64,000 nt of DNA from Bradyrhizobium zhengyangense (GTDB lineage: Bacteria > Pseudomonadota > Alphaproteobacteria > Rhizobiales > Xanthobacteraceae), in contig NZ_JAKLUA010000003.1 in assembly GCF_022012435.1 (NCBI RefSeq), positions 538,940 through 602,939 on the forward strand. Reading direction: 5' to 3'. This document shows positions 1-8,494 of this stretch, in pieces. A model generated the notes under the pieces. It did no database searches, had not been told where the DNA came from, and saw nothing but the letters and a program-made list of their open reading frames with translations. Each line of letters begins with the position of its first letter. Positions within the stretch are counted from its first letter, which is position 1. A program made the translations under genes and the position numbers.

Positions 1-1341
1 CTTGACCTCTTCGCCCATCTCCTCGTTCGGCACGCCGAACACGGCGACGTCGGCGATTTCGGGGTGCGTGATCAGCACGTCCTCGGTTTCTTGCGGGTAA
101 ATGTTCACCCCGCCCGAGATGATCATGTAGGACTTGCGGTCGGTGAGGAACAGGAAGCCGTCCTTGTCGAGATAGCCGACGTCGCCGAGCGTCGACCATC
201 CCTTGGCGTTGTAGGCCTTCTTCGTCTTCTCGGGGTCGTTGTGATAGGTGAAGGCTGGCGCGTCGGCGAAATACACCGTGCCGATCTCGCCAACCGGCTG
301 CTCCTCGTCGTTCTCGTCCAAAATCTTGATCTTGCCGACTACGGCGCGGCCGACGCTGCCGCGATGCTCCAGCCATTGCTGCGAGTTGCAGACGGTGACG
401 CCGTTGCCTTCCGAGCCAGCATAATACTCGATCAGGATCGGCCCCCACCATTCGATCATCTTGGCCTTCACGTCGACCGGGCAGGGTGCGGCGGCGTGGA
501 TTGCGCCCTTCAGCGTCGAGACATCGTATTTGGCGCGGACCTCGTCCGGCAGCTTCAGCATGCGCACGAACATGGTCGGTACGAGCTGGGATTGGGTGAC
601 CTTGTACTTCTCGACGAGCTTTAAGAATTCCTCGGCGTCGAAATGCTCCATGATGATGGAGGTGCCGCCCAGCACGATCGCCATCATGTTGAAGCGCAGA
701 GGAGCCGCATGATAGAGCGGTGCCGGCGACAGATATGTGCTCTCGGCATTCATGCCGCACATGTCGGCGCAGAGCACGCGCAGGAATGCGTTCGGCACCT
801 CAATCTTGTTGCCTTCGAACGCTTTCTTTATGCCCTTGGGTCGGCCGGTCGTGCCCGACGAATACAGCATGTCGTAACCGGCGACCTCGTCCGCGATCGG
901 CGTGGTCGGTTGCGCCGCTGCCTCTTTGTCGTAGGAGCGGAAGCCGGGCAGGGGCTCGTCGACCATGTAGAAGATCGGTTCGCCCGGTGCGCCCTTGACC
1001 AGGTCCTTGATCTGCTCAGCGCATTTCGGCGTGGTGATCACGACCTTGGCGCCGCAATCGCCGATGATGTAGTCGATCTCGTCCTGCTTCAGGTAGCGGC
1101 TGATCGCGGTGTAATAGAGCCCGCTGCGTTGCGCGGCCCAGCAGATCTCCATGAAGGCGAGGCGGTTCTCCATCAACAGCGCGATGTGGTCGCCGGCTTT
1201 CAAGCCGAGCGAGCGGAACAGCTGCGCGCCCTGGTTCGAGAGTTCGTCGAGCTCGCGATAGGTGATCGCCTTGCCGGTCCCGGCCATCTGGTAGGCGATC
1301 TTGTCAGGCGTGCTCTTCGCGTAGATGGACGGATGCGTCAT
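1..1341 (-). CDS. Acyl-CoA synthetase (ANL family), 3' end outside window
   Basis: The reading frame starts at ATG 1341 and runs leftward off the window with no stop, so about 447 N-terminal codons are visible. It should activate a carboxylic acid to its acyl-CoA through an acyl-adenylate, in the cytoplasm. The protein begins MTHPSIYAKSTPDKIAY and carries the AMP-binding P-loop-like motif YSSGTTGRPKGIK, which is diagnostic of the ANL superfamily. It lies 101 bp downstream of the thiolase on the same strand, so the two may be cotranscribed from the thiolase promoter opposite the TetR gene. The substrate cannot be read from sequence. The neighbours suggest a fatty or aromatic acid feeding the same catabolic island. 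Confidence 0.88.
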   Translation of the reverse strand, partial: MTHPSIYAKSTPDKIAYQMAGTGKAITYRELDELSNQGAQLFRSLGLKAGDHIALLMENRLAFMEICWAAQRSGLYYTAISRYLKQDEIDYIIGDCGAKVVITTPKCAEQIKDLVKGAPGEPIFYMVDEPLPGFRSYDKEAAAQPTTPIADEVAGYDMLYSSGTTGRPKGIKKAFEGNKIEVPNAFLRVLCADMCGMNAESTYLSPAPLYHAAPLRFNMMAIVLGGTSIIMEHFDAEEFLKLVEKYKVTQSQLVPTMFVRMLKLPDEVRAKYDVSTLKGAIHAAAPCPVDVKAKMIEWWGPILIEYYAGSEGNGVTVCNSQQWLEHRGSVGRAVVGKIKILDENDEEQPVGEIGTVYFADAPAFTYHNDPEKTKKAYNAKGWSTLGDVGYLDKDGFLFLTDRKSYMIISGGVNIYPQETEDVLITHPEIADVAVFGVPNEEMGEEVK

Positions 1342-1361
1342 GGCGTTTCCTAAAAAAAAGA

Positions 1362-1424
1362 GGCGAGCGGTGAATGGCGATAGGGGCGGAAGCCACTCCC
1401 CATCACCAGTCACCACTCGCCATT
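1362..1424. repeat. Intergenic hairpin repeat between thiolase and ligase genes
   Basis: The arms GGCGAGCGGTGA and TCACCACTCGCC are complementary at 11 of 12 positions, with a second nested partial stem inside (TGGCGATAGGGG against CCCCATCACCA). It resembles the palindromic intergenic repeats of Bradyrhizobium. It may also attenuate transcription between the thiolase and the downstream ligase. Confidence 0.5.
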
Positions 1425-1442
1425 TGTTCTTCGCTTTTCTTC

Positions 1443-2615
1443 TTACAGTCGTTCGACGATCGTCACGTTGGCCATTCCGCCGCCTTCGCACATGGTCTGG
1501 AGACCATAGCGCTTGCCGCGCTGGTGCAGCGCGTGGACCAGCGTCGTCATCAGCTTGGTGCCGGAGCCGCCGAGTGGATGACCGAGTGCGATGGCGCCGC
1601 CATTGACGTTGAGGCGCGCTGGATCGGCACCGGTGGTCTTCAGCCAGCCCGTCGGCACCGAGGCGAAGGCCTCGTTGACCTCGAACAGGTCGATGTCGTC
1701 GACCTTCATGCCGGCCTTCTCCAGCGCCTTCTTGGTGGCGTGCAGCGGCGCATCGAGCATGATGACGGGATCGCCGCCGGTCATGGTCAAGTGGTGGATG
1801 CGTGCGAGCGGCTTCACACCGAGCTGCTTGAGGCCGCGCTCGTTGACGACCATGACGCCCGAGGCGCCGTCGCAGATCTGGCTGGCGCTGGCGGCAGTCA
1901 GCTTGCCGTTCTCGGCGATCAGCTTGACGCCCTTGATGCCTTCGAGCGTGGCGTCGAAGCGGATGCCTTCGTCGATGTGGTGGGTGTCCTTGCTGCCGTC
2001 GGCTCTGACAATCTCGAGAGGCACGATCTCCTTCTTGAAGTGACCCGCCTGGGTGGCCGCAATTGCGCGCTGATGGCTCTGGAACGAATATTCGTCGAGG
2101 TCATCCTTCGACAGCCCATACTTCTCGGCCATCATCTCGGCGCCGGTGAACTGGCTGAATACGATGTTCGGATATCTCGCCTCGATGCCAGGGCTCTTGT
2201 AATTGCCAAAGCCGTTCTTGGCAGGCAGCTGCGAGGACAGGCCCATCGGCACGCGCGTCATGGATTCCACGCCGGCCGCGATCACCACGTCCATGGTGCC
2301 GGACATCACGGCCTGTGCTGCAAAGTGCAACGCCTGCTGCGAGGAGCCGCACTGACGGTCGATCGAGGTGCCCGGCACGCTCTCCGGCAGCTTCGAGGCC
2401 ATGATCGCGTTGCGCGCGACGTTGTTGGACTGCTCTCCGACCTGCATCACGCAGCCCATGATCACGTCCTCGACCAGCGCGGGATCGACCTTGGTGCGAT
2501 CGACCAGTTCGTCCAGCACCTTGGCAGCGAGATCGGCCGGATGCCAGCCGGCGAGGCGGCCCCCCTTGCGCCCGCCCGCGGTACGCGCAGCGGCGACGAT
2601 ATAAGCCTCGGCCAT
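1443..2615 (-). CDS. Acetyl-CoA C-acyltransferase (thiolase)
   Basis: A thiolase of 390 aa that would carry out CoA-dependent cleavage of a 3-oxoacyl-CoA, the last step of a beta-oxidation cycle. The nucleophilic cysteine is C89 in SIDRQCGSSQQ, and the family motifs NEAFAS, GGAIALGHPLGGSG and the C-terminal CEGGGMAN are all present. An in-frame ATG at 2630 is possible, but the start at 2615 (MAEAYIV) is preferred because GGGAGAG lies about 6 nt upstream of it. It is divergent from the TetR gene at 2766 with a palindromic operator between them, so TetR control is likely. Degradative rather than biosynthetic use is inferred from the dehydrogenase and hydratase neighbours. Confidence 0.93.
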   Translation of the reverse strand: MAEAYIVAAARTAGGRKGGRLAGWHPADLAAKVLDELVDRTKVDPALVEDVIMGCVMQVGEQSNNVARNAIMASKLPESVPGTSIDRQCGSSQQALHFAAQAVMSGTMDVVIAAGVESMTRVPMGLSSQLPAKNGFGNYKSPGIEARYPNIVFSQFTGAEMMAEKYGLSKDDLDEYSFQSHQRAIAATQAGHFKKEIVPLEIVRADGSKDTHHIDEGIRFDATLEGIKGVKLIAENGKLTAASASQICDGASGVMVVNERGLKQLGVKPLARIHHLTMTGGDPVIMLDAPLHATKKALEKAGMKVDDIDLFEVNEAFASVPTGWLKTTGADPARLNVNGGAIALGHPLGGSGTKLMTTLVHALHQRGKRYGLQTMCEGGGMANVTIVERL

Positions 2616-2679
2616 TTCGGTCTCTCCCATGATTGTTCTGAATTGGGTTTTCGGGGTTTTAAGGGCCGGGATATCGTTT

Positions 2680-2699
2680 AGTCAATCGATCAATTAACT
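2680..2699. promoter_or_regulatory. Putative TetR operator between thiolase and regulator genes
   Basis: AGTCAATCGATCAATTAACT is a 20-bp palindrome with 16 of 20 positions symmetric; the four mismatched positions are two C-A pairs, each counted on both arms. It lies in AT-rich DNA between two divergent starts (2615 and 2766), the usual place for a TetR dimer to regulate itself and its neighbour. Confidence 0.55.
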
Positions 2700-2765
2700 C
2701 TTGTGGGGAGGCGCTGCTTGGGCTTATCTGCGGCCCGCTTGAGGCGACGAGGACAAGGGATCTCC

Positions 2766-3425
2766 GTGACTACCAGTGTACCGAGCAGGCTCCCTAGCGG
2801 AAGAAATTCCACGGCAGAGAAATTGCTCGTGGCCGCAAGCGAGTTGATGATCGAACGCTCCTCGATCGAGATCTCGCTCTCCGACATTGCCCAGAAGTCA
2901 GGCGCCAACGCAGCGCTGGTCAAATATCATTTCGGCAACAAGGACGGCCTGCTGCTGGCGCTGCTCGCGCGCGATGCCGCGACCGAAATGTCCAATCTCG
3001 AATATCTGCTGGCGCAGCCGATTACAGCGACGGCAAAACTGAAGCTGCACATCGCCGGCATCATCCGCGCTTATCACCGGTTCCCTTACATGAACCGGCT
3101 GATCCATTATCTGCTGCACGAGAGCGTTGCCGGCTCCGCCGATGAAGTCTCGAAATTCTTCGTCGCGCCGCTGCTCGACTTTCATCGCCGCCTGCTCGAC
3201 GAAGGCGTCAGCCGCGGTGAATTCCGACAGACCGATCCGGTGTTGTTCTACACCAGCCTGATCGGCGCTTGCGATCATCTGTTCTTCGGCCGGCACGCGA
3301 TGTCTCGCGCGACCGGCGTCGGCCCGGTCACCGACGAAGTCTGCCGGCAATACATCAAGCACATGGAAACGCTGATCTGCGGTGGCATCCTCACGCAAGC
3401 CGAGGAAGCTGCTGCCGCCGGATAA
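2766..3425 (+). CDS. TetR/AcrR family transcriptional regulator
   Basis: A 219-aa one-component repressor. The N-terminal helix-turn-helix spans roughly residues 12-60 and ends in the typical ANAALVKYHFGNKDGLLLALL, where the YHFGNK recognition helix is clear. The rest is an all-helical ligand and dimerisation domain. The GTG start at 2766 is chosen because AAGGGA precedes it at good spacing; an upstream ATG at 2703 would add 21 Arg-rich residues unlike any TetR. It lies between the divergent thiolase and the downstream SDR, crotonase and ligase genes. It most likely senses an acyl-CoA intermediate of this pathway, which is inference from position. Confidence 0.9.
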   Translation: MTTSVPSRLPSGRNSTAEKLLVAASELMIERSSIEISLSDIAQKSGANAALVKYHFGNKDGLLLALLARDAATEMSNLEYLLAQPITATAKLKLHIAGIIRAYHRFPYMNRLIHYLLHESVAGSADEVSKFFVAPLLDFHRRLLDEGVSRGEFRQTDPVLFYTSLIGACDHLFFGRHAMSRATGVGPVTDEVCRQYIKHMETLICGGILTQAEEAAAAG

Positions 3426-3484
3426 TCCGGCCAGGACTCATAAGTAAGTCTAGAGAAGAAACGCCCAAGGAAAGGTAGCCTGTC

Positions 3485-4243
3485 ATGGAATTGAAAGACG
3501 TAGCCGTTCTCATCACCGGTGGTGGCTCGGGTCTCGGCGAAGCGACCGCGCGCGCCATGGCGGCCAAGGGCGCCAAGATCGGCGTGATCGACCAGAACAA
3601 GGAGAACGCCGAGAAGGTCGCCGCGGAAGTGAAGGGCATCGCGCTTCATGCCGACGTCACCAGCGAGGAGCAGATCAAGGCTGCGATCGCCAAGGCGGAA
3701 GCCGCGCATAGCGTTGCTCGCGTGCTGATGAACTGCGCCGGCATCGGCGGTTCGCAGCGCATCGTCGGCCGCGATGGCGTCTACCCGCTCGAAAAGTTCG
3801 CGCGTATCATCAACGTCAATCTGATCGGCACGTTCAACTGCCTGCGACTGTTCGCCGAGCGCCTCGTCACGATCGAGCCTGTTGGTGAGGAGCGCGGCGT
3901 CATCATCAACACCGCGTCGGTGGCCGCCTATGAAGGCCAGATCGGCCAGATCGCCTATTCGGCCTCGAAGGGCGGCGTTGTCGGTTTGACCTTGCCTGCC
4001 GCACGCGATCTCGCGAGCCAGAAGATTCGCGTCAACACCATCGCGCCCGGCTTATTCTTCACGCCGCTGCTGATGGGTCTCAATGAGGAGGCGCGCAAGA
4101 GCCTGGGCGCTCAGGTGCCGCATCCCTCGCGCCTTGGCGATGCCAAGGAGTACGGCGCACTCGCCGTGCACATCGTCGAGAACGCGATGCTCAACGGCGA
4201 GACCATCCGCCTCGACGGCGCCATCCGCATGGCTCCGCGGTAG
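3485..4243 (+). CDS. SDR dehydrogenase, type-2 3-hydroxyacyl-CoA dehydrogenase-like
   Basis: A classical short-chain dehydrogenase of 252 aa, probably oxidising a 3-hydroxyacyl-CoA to the 3-oxoacyl-CoA with NAD. The Rossmann glycine motif TGGGSGLGEA is near residue 12, NCAG is near residue 82, and the catalytic Ser and YSASK pair is present (NTASVAAYEGQIGQIAYSASKG contains both). The long insertion before the active site and the C-terminal RLDGAIRMAPR match the HSD17B10-like group rather than FabG. It starts 59 bp after the TetR gene, with an AAGGAAAGG ribosome site. It would supply the substrate for the thiolase on the other side of the regulator. Confidence 0.88.
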   Translation: MELKDVAVLITGGGSGLGEATARAMAAKGAKIGVIDQNKENAEKVAAEVKGIALHADVTSEEQIKAAIAKAEAAHSVARVLMNCAGIGGSQRIVGRDGVYPLEKFARIINVNLIGTFNCLRLFAERLVTIEPVGEERGVIINTASVAAYEGQIGQIAYSASKGGVVGLTLPAARDLASQKIRVNTIAPGLFFTPLLMGLNEEARKSLGAQVPHPSRLGDAKEYGALAVHIVENAMLNGETIRLDGAIRMAPR

Positions 4244-4250
4244 GCTCTTC

Positions 4251-4432
4251 CCTTCTCTCCTTGTGGGAGAAGGTGGCATAGGCGGCCTCCGGCCGCCGTC
4301 CTTAGTAGGACGCCGATGCTTTGCATCGGCTATAGCGCCGGATGAGAGGTTCTCTCCACGGAGACAGACCCCTCACCCAAGCGAGTATGTGGCTAGCGAA
4401 GTACATGCCCTCTCCCACAAGGGGAGAGGGCG
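4251..4432. repeat. Intergenic palindromic repeat (tctcc-cacaagg family)
   Basis: The ends form an inverted repeat (TCTCCTTGTGGGAGAAGG against CCTCTCCCACAAGGGGAGAGG), with smaller internal stems such as GGCGGCCTCCGGCCGCC. It separates the SDR from the crotonase gene. A short solitary fragment of the same type, TCCCACAAGGGGA, lies just after the NicO gene near 49835. This is a MITE-like or REP-like element with no coding capacity. Confidence 0.6.
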
Positions 4433-4474
4433 CAGCAATCGGCGCCGTGACTCGCGGCTAGCACGAGGCTTTCC

Positions 4475-5281
4475 ATGTCCCAACCGCTGCTGATCGAGCA
4501 TGACGACGGCGTCGACCGGGTGACGCTCAATCGGCCTGACAGTCTCAACGCGCTCGATCCTGCGCTGATCGATGCGCTCAACGTCTATTTCCAGGGACTC
4601 CAGCGCAACCGCGACACACGCGTCGTCGTGCTACGCGGTGCCGGCAAGAATTTTTGCGCCGGCCTCGATCTGAAGGCGGCGATGGCGCGCCGCGCCGGGC
4701 AGCAGGAGCCGCCTGGCGTCACGGAGTCGCTGGATTCGCAGCGACGCATCGCCGACATCGTGATGCTGATGCGCCGCTGTCCGCAGCCGATCCTGTCGCT
4801 GGTGCAGGGCGCGGCGGCCGGCGGCGGTTTTGCGCTGGCGCTGGCCTCCGACATTCGCATTGCGACGAAGTCGGCGCGGATGAACTGCGCCTTCATCAAG
4901 CTCGGCCTTGGCGGCTGCGACATCGGCACCAGCTATTTCCTGCCGCGGCTGGTCGGCGTGTCGGTGGCGTCGGAACTGATCCTCACGGGACGCTTCATCG
5001 GCGCGGAGCGGGCACTTGCGGTCGGGCTCGTCTCTGAGGTCGTGGACGAAGACAAGCTCGACGCGGCCGCCGAGCCTTACGTCGATGCGATGATCACGGC
5101 CTCGCCGGTGGGGCTGCGCCTGTCAAAGGAATGTCTTAACATGAGCGTCGATGCAGGATCGCTGGAAGCCGCGATCGCGATGGAGGACCGCAACCAGGTC
5201 CTGTGCAGCCGCTCCGAGGAATTTTCGGAAGGCATCAGGGCCTTCCTTGAGAAGCGAAAGCCTGTCTATATCAAGCGCTGA
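4475..5281 (+). CDS. Enoyl-CoA hydratase/isomerase (crotonase fold)
   Basis: A 268-aa crotonase-superfamily protein. The two oxyanion-hole segments are clear: NFCAGLDLKAA and QGAAAGGGFALA. The region that normally holds the two catalytic glutamates of hydratases reads FIKLGLGGCDIGTSYFLPRL. It has an Asp followed by IGT, as in dienoyl-CoA isomerases (ADVGT), but the preceding acid is Ile, so hydration by the usual two-Glu mechanism is doubtful. It stands between a repeat and the feruloyl-CoA-synthase-like gene and is likely cotranscribed with it (44-bp gap). It could be an isomerase, a hydratase variant or a lyase; sequence alone does not decide. Confidence 0.88.
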   Translation: MSQPLLIEHDDGVDRVTLNRPDSLNALDPALIDALNVYFQGLQRNRDTRVVVLRGAGKNFCAGLDLKAAMARRAGQQEPPGVTESLDSQRRIADIVMLMRRCPQPILSLVQGAAAGGGFALALASDIRIATKSARMNCAFIKLGLGGCDIGTSYFLPRLVGVSVASELILTGRFIGAERALAVGLVSEVVDEDKLDAAAEPYVDAMITASPVGLRLSKECLNMSVDAGSLEAAIAMEDRNQVLCSRSEEFSEGIRAFLEKRKPVYIKR

Positions 5282-5325
5282 ACAACGAATATCCGCAAAG
5301 GACAAGAAATTCCGGGAGACGCAAA

Positions 5326-7197
5326 ATGAGTGGAAGCGCGGCGGCGGTGATGTCAAAGCCCGCCTTTCGCAGGGTCGAGTGGCTCGCGCGCGACATCGAT
5401 GTCGAGCGCCGCGCTGATGGCACGGTGGTGCTGAAGTCGCGCATTCCGCTGCAGGCTTACGAAAAGCATCTTCCGGCTTCGCTGGCGAAATGGGCCAGGG
5501 AAGCGCCCGAGCGCATCTGGCTCGCGCAGCGCGGCGGCCCGAACCGCGAATGGCGAAAAGTCTCGTATGGCGAAGCCAAGCGCACGGTCGATGCGCTGAC
5601 GCAGGCGCTGCTGAATCTCAAACTCGACGGACGCCCGGTCGCGATCCTCTCCGGCAATTCGATCGAGCACGCGCTGATGACGCAGGCGGCGATGCAGGCA
5701 CGCGTCCCGGCGGCCCCGGTGTCGCCGGCTTACTCCTTGATGAGCCATGATCACGTCAAGCTGAAGTATCTGTTTGACCTGATCAAGCCGGCTGTGGTGA
5801 TGGTGCAGGACGGCCCGACCTTCGAAAAGGCGCTGAAAGCCCTCGATCTCACCGGCGTCACTGTCGTGCACGTCTCCCGGCCCTGTGAGGGCGTCAAGAG
5901 CGTCAGCTTTGCCGACCTTGCGGCAACACCTGTGACGAAGGATGTCGAGGAGTCGATCGCGAAGATCACGCCCGACACCGTCGGCAAGTTGCTGTTCACG
6001 TCGGGCTCGACCGGCATGCCCAAGGCCGTCATCAATACGCAAGAGATGATGTGCGCCAATGCCGCGATGATGATGCAGGTGCGGCCGCGCATCCCGGGCG
6101 GTCCGCTGCCGGTGGTGCTGGACTGGATGCCGTGGAATCACACCATGGGCGGCAATGCCGCGTTCCATCCGGTGCTGGTCGATGGCGGCACGCTCTATAT
6201 CGACGACGGCCGGCCGATGCCGGGACAGCTCGAGGAGACGATCAGGAATCTCCGCGAGATCTCGCCGACTTATTATGCCAACGTGCCGGCCGGCTATGCT
6301 GCGCTGGCGGCGGCGATGGAAAAGGACGACGCGCTGTGCCGCTCCTTCTTCAAGAACCTTTCGATTATGGCCTATGGCGGTGCGCGGCTGCCCGACGATC
6401 TCTACGATCGCATGCAGGCGCTTGCGGTCAAGACCACCGGTGAGCGCATCGTGTTCTACACTGGCTGGGGTTCGACCGAGACCGCGCCGACTTCGACCGG
6501 CACCTATTGGGACACCGAACGCGTCGGCCTGATCGGCCTGCCGTTCCCCGGCGTCGAGCTGAAGATGGTGCCGTGCGGCTCGAAATACGAGTTGCGGCTG
6601 CGCGGCGTCAACGTCACGCCTGGCTATTTCGGCCAGCCCGATCTCACCAAGAAGATGTTCGACGAAGAAGGCTTTTACTGCATCGGCGACGCCGGCATTT
6701 TCGTCGACGACAACGATCCGGTGAAGGGCATCATCTTTGCGGGTCGGGTCGTCGAGGACTTCAAGCTCACCACCGGCACGTTCGTTCATGTCGGCTCGCT
6801 CCGCACCGACGCGATCGCGGCGGCGACGCCGGTCGTGCATGACGCGCTGGTTGCAGGGCAGGATCGCGCTTTCATCGGGCTCCTTGCCTGGCCGAACCTG
6901 CATGCATGCCGCCAGCTCGTCGGCAATCCCGATCTCAGCTTCGAGGATGCGGTGAAGCATCCCGAGGTGATTGCGTGCTTCAATCGCGGCCTCCAGGCCC
7001 ACAACAAGGAATGCGAGGGCGCCAGCAGCCGTATCATCGCGCGCGCGATGCTGATGGTCGAGCCGCCTTCGATCGACGGCAACGAGCTCACCGACAAGGG
7101 CTATATCAACCAGCGCGCCGGCCTCGAGCGCCGCGCGGCGCTGGTCGAGCGGCTCTATGCGGACAAACCGGATCAGGATGTGATCGTGCTGCGATGA
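5326..7197 (+). CDS. Feruloyl-CoA synthase-like acyl-CoA ligase
   Basis: A 623-aa ANL ligase of the feruloyl-CoA synthase subgroup, which activates hydroxycinnamates or related acids to CoA thioesters. The adenylate motif is LLFTSGSTGMPKAVINTQ, followed by the subgroup-typical VVLDWMPWNHTMGGN, the GWGSTETAPTST motif and the hinge region IGDAGIFVDDND. The C-terminal part lacks the usual PRTxxGKxxR lysine motif and ends DKGYINQRAGLERR, as in this subgroup. The ribosome site GGGAGACGC lies 7 nt before ATG 5326. The adjacent crotonase and dehydrogenases suggest side-chain degradation of an aromatic or aliphatic acid; the precise substrate is unproven. Confidence 0.87.
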   Translation: MSGSAAAVMSKPAFRRVEWLARDIDVERRADGTVVLKSRIPLQAYEKHLPASLAKWAREAPERIWLAQRGGPNREWRKVSYGEAKRTVDALTQALLNLKLDGRPVAILSGNSIEHALMTQAAMQARVPAAPVSPAYSLMSHDHVKLKYLFDLIKPAVVMVQDGPTFEKALKALDLTGVTVVHVSRPCEGVKSVSFADLAATPVTKDVEESIAKITPDTVGKLLFTSGSTGMPKAVINTQEMMCANAAMMMQVRPRIPGGPLPVVLDWMPWNHTMGGNAAFHPVLVDGGTLYIDDGRPMPGQLEETIRNLREISPTYYANVPAGYAALAAAMEKDDALCRSFFKNLSIMAYGGARLPDDLYDRMQALAVKTTGERIVFYTGWGSTETAPTSTGTYWDTERVGLIGLPFPGVELKMVPCGSKYELRLRGVNVTPGYFGQPDLTKKMFDEEGFYCIGDAGIFVDDNDPVKGIIFAGRVVEDFKLTTGTFVHVGSLRTDAIAAATPVVHDALVAGQDRAFIGLLAWPNLHACRQLVGNPDLSFEDAVKHPEVIACFNRGLQAHNKECEGASSRIIARAMLMVEPPSIDGNELTDKGYINQRAGLERRAALVERLYADKPDQDVIVLR

Positions 7198-7215
7198 AGC
7201 ACTTCTCTCTCCACT

Positions 7216-7319
7216 CGTCATTCCGGGGCGCGCGCAGCGCGAACCCGGAATCCATCGGGCCGCATAAAGGCGGTGAAATGGATTCCGGGCTCGCCGCTAC
7301 GCGACGCCCTGGAATGACG
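7216..7319. repeat. Palindromic repeat, CGTCATTCC...GGAATGACG family
   Basis: An imperfect 104-bp inverted repeat with terminal arms CGTCATTCCGGGGCG and a complementary end in GGAATGACG, plus nested GGAATCCA/TGGATTCC arms. A shorter member lies at 31941-31979. It fills the gap between the ligase and the small acyl-CoA dehydrogenase gene. Confidence 0.7.
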
Positions 7320-7351
7320 GTCTCTAACAACAAATAAGAGGGCAGGCCGCC

Positions 7352-8479
7352 ATGAACTTCGATTTCTCTGACGACCAGAAACAGCTCCGTGACCAGGCGC
7401 GCAAATTCCTCACAGAAAAATGCTCACCCAAAGCCGTGCGCGTCGTGCTCGACGGCAAGACGCCTTACGACAAGGAACTCTGGAAGGGCCTTGCCGAGAT
7501 GGGCTTCCTCGGCGTTGCAATCCCCGAGGAGTTCGGCGGTGCCGGCGCCGGCCATCTCGAGCTTTGCGTGATCGCTGAGGAGATGGGCCGCGCCAATGCG
7601 CCGGTGCCATTCTCCTCGACAGTTTATCTTGCCGCCGAAGCGCTGCTGATCGCCGGCAGTGACGCGCAAAAGAAGAAGTGGCTGCCCGCCATCGCTTCGG
7701 GCGAAGCGATCGGCACGCTGGCGCTGTTCGAGGGCAAGGGCAATCCGGCGCCGAAGAACGTCAAGCTTACGGCTGCGAACGGCGTGCTCAACGGCGTCAA
7801 GAAGCCGGTGCCCGATGGCGCGATTGCTGACTTTGCTGTGGTTGCAGCGCGCACGGGATCGAGCGGGCGCGACGGTGACATCTCGCTGTTCCTCGTTGAC
7901 CTCAAGGCAGGCGGCGTCGAGGTGAAAAGCCTCACCAATCTCGACCCGACCCGTGGTCAGGCCGAGATCACCTTCAAAGATGCCAAGGCTGAGCCGCTCG
8001 GTGTGGCCGGCGAGGGTTGGAGCATTTTAACCGAGGTGCTCGACCGCGCCGCGGTGCTGTGCGCCTTCGAGCAGGTCGGCGGCGCTGACCGCGCGTTGGA
8101 GATGGGCCGCGACTACGCGCTCGACCGTATCGCCTTCGGCCGCCAGATCGGCTCGTTCCAGGCGATCAAGCACATGCTCGCGGACATGTATGTCTCGGCG
8201 ACGCTGGCGCGCTCCAACAGCTATTACGGCGCCTGGGCGCTCTCGACCAACGCGGCCGAACTGCCGGAAGCCGCTGCCGCCGCGCGCATCAGCGCGACGC
8301 AGGCGTTCCAGCACTGCGCCAAGAACAACATCCAGGTTCACGGCGGCATGGGTTTCACCTGGGAGTTCGACTGCCACATGTACTACCGTCGCGCCAACGC
8401 GATGGCACTCGGGCTCGGCAGCCTCACCTATTGGGAAGATCAACTGATCGATCGCATGCGCAAGAAGAACGCGGCTTAG
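7352..8479 (+). CDS. Acyl-CoA dehydrogenase, small-subunit type
   Basis: A 375-aa FAD-dependent acyl-CoA dehydrogenase. It starts MNFDFSDDQKQLRDQARKF and ends with the IQVHGGMGFTWEFDCHMYYRR segment that marks the PimD/FadE28-like group. The usual C-terminal EGT catalytic-Glu motif is absent. Proteins of this group are known to pair with a second, larger dehydrogenase subunit in alpha2beta2 complexes, and two such large-subunit genes follow within 16 bp. It probably contributes FAD or substrate contacts while a partner supplies the base. The role is alpha,beta-dehydrogenation of an acyl-CoA in the same island; the pairing is inference from family and order. Confidence 0.9.
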   Translation: MNFDFSDDQKQLRDQARKFLTEKCSPKAVRVVLDGKTPYDKELWKGLAEMGFLGVAIPEEFGGAGAGHLELCVIAEEMGRANAPVPFSSTVYLAAEALLIAGSDAQKKKWLPAIASGEAIGTLALFEGKGNPAPKNVKLTAANGVLNGVKKPVPDGAIADFAVVAARTGSSGRDGDISLFLVDLKAGGVEVKSLTNLDPTRGQAEITFKDAKAEPLGVAGEGWSILTEVLDRAAVLCAFEQVGGADRALEMGRDYALDRIAFGRQIGSFQAIKHMLADMYVSATLARSNSYYGAWALSTNAAELPEAAAAARISATQAFQHCAKNNIQVHGGMGFTWEFDCHMYYRRANAMALGLGSLTYWEDQLIDRMRKKNAA

Positions 8480-8494
8480 GCGAAGGACACTGTC

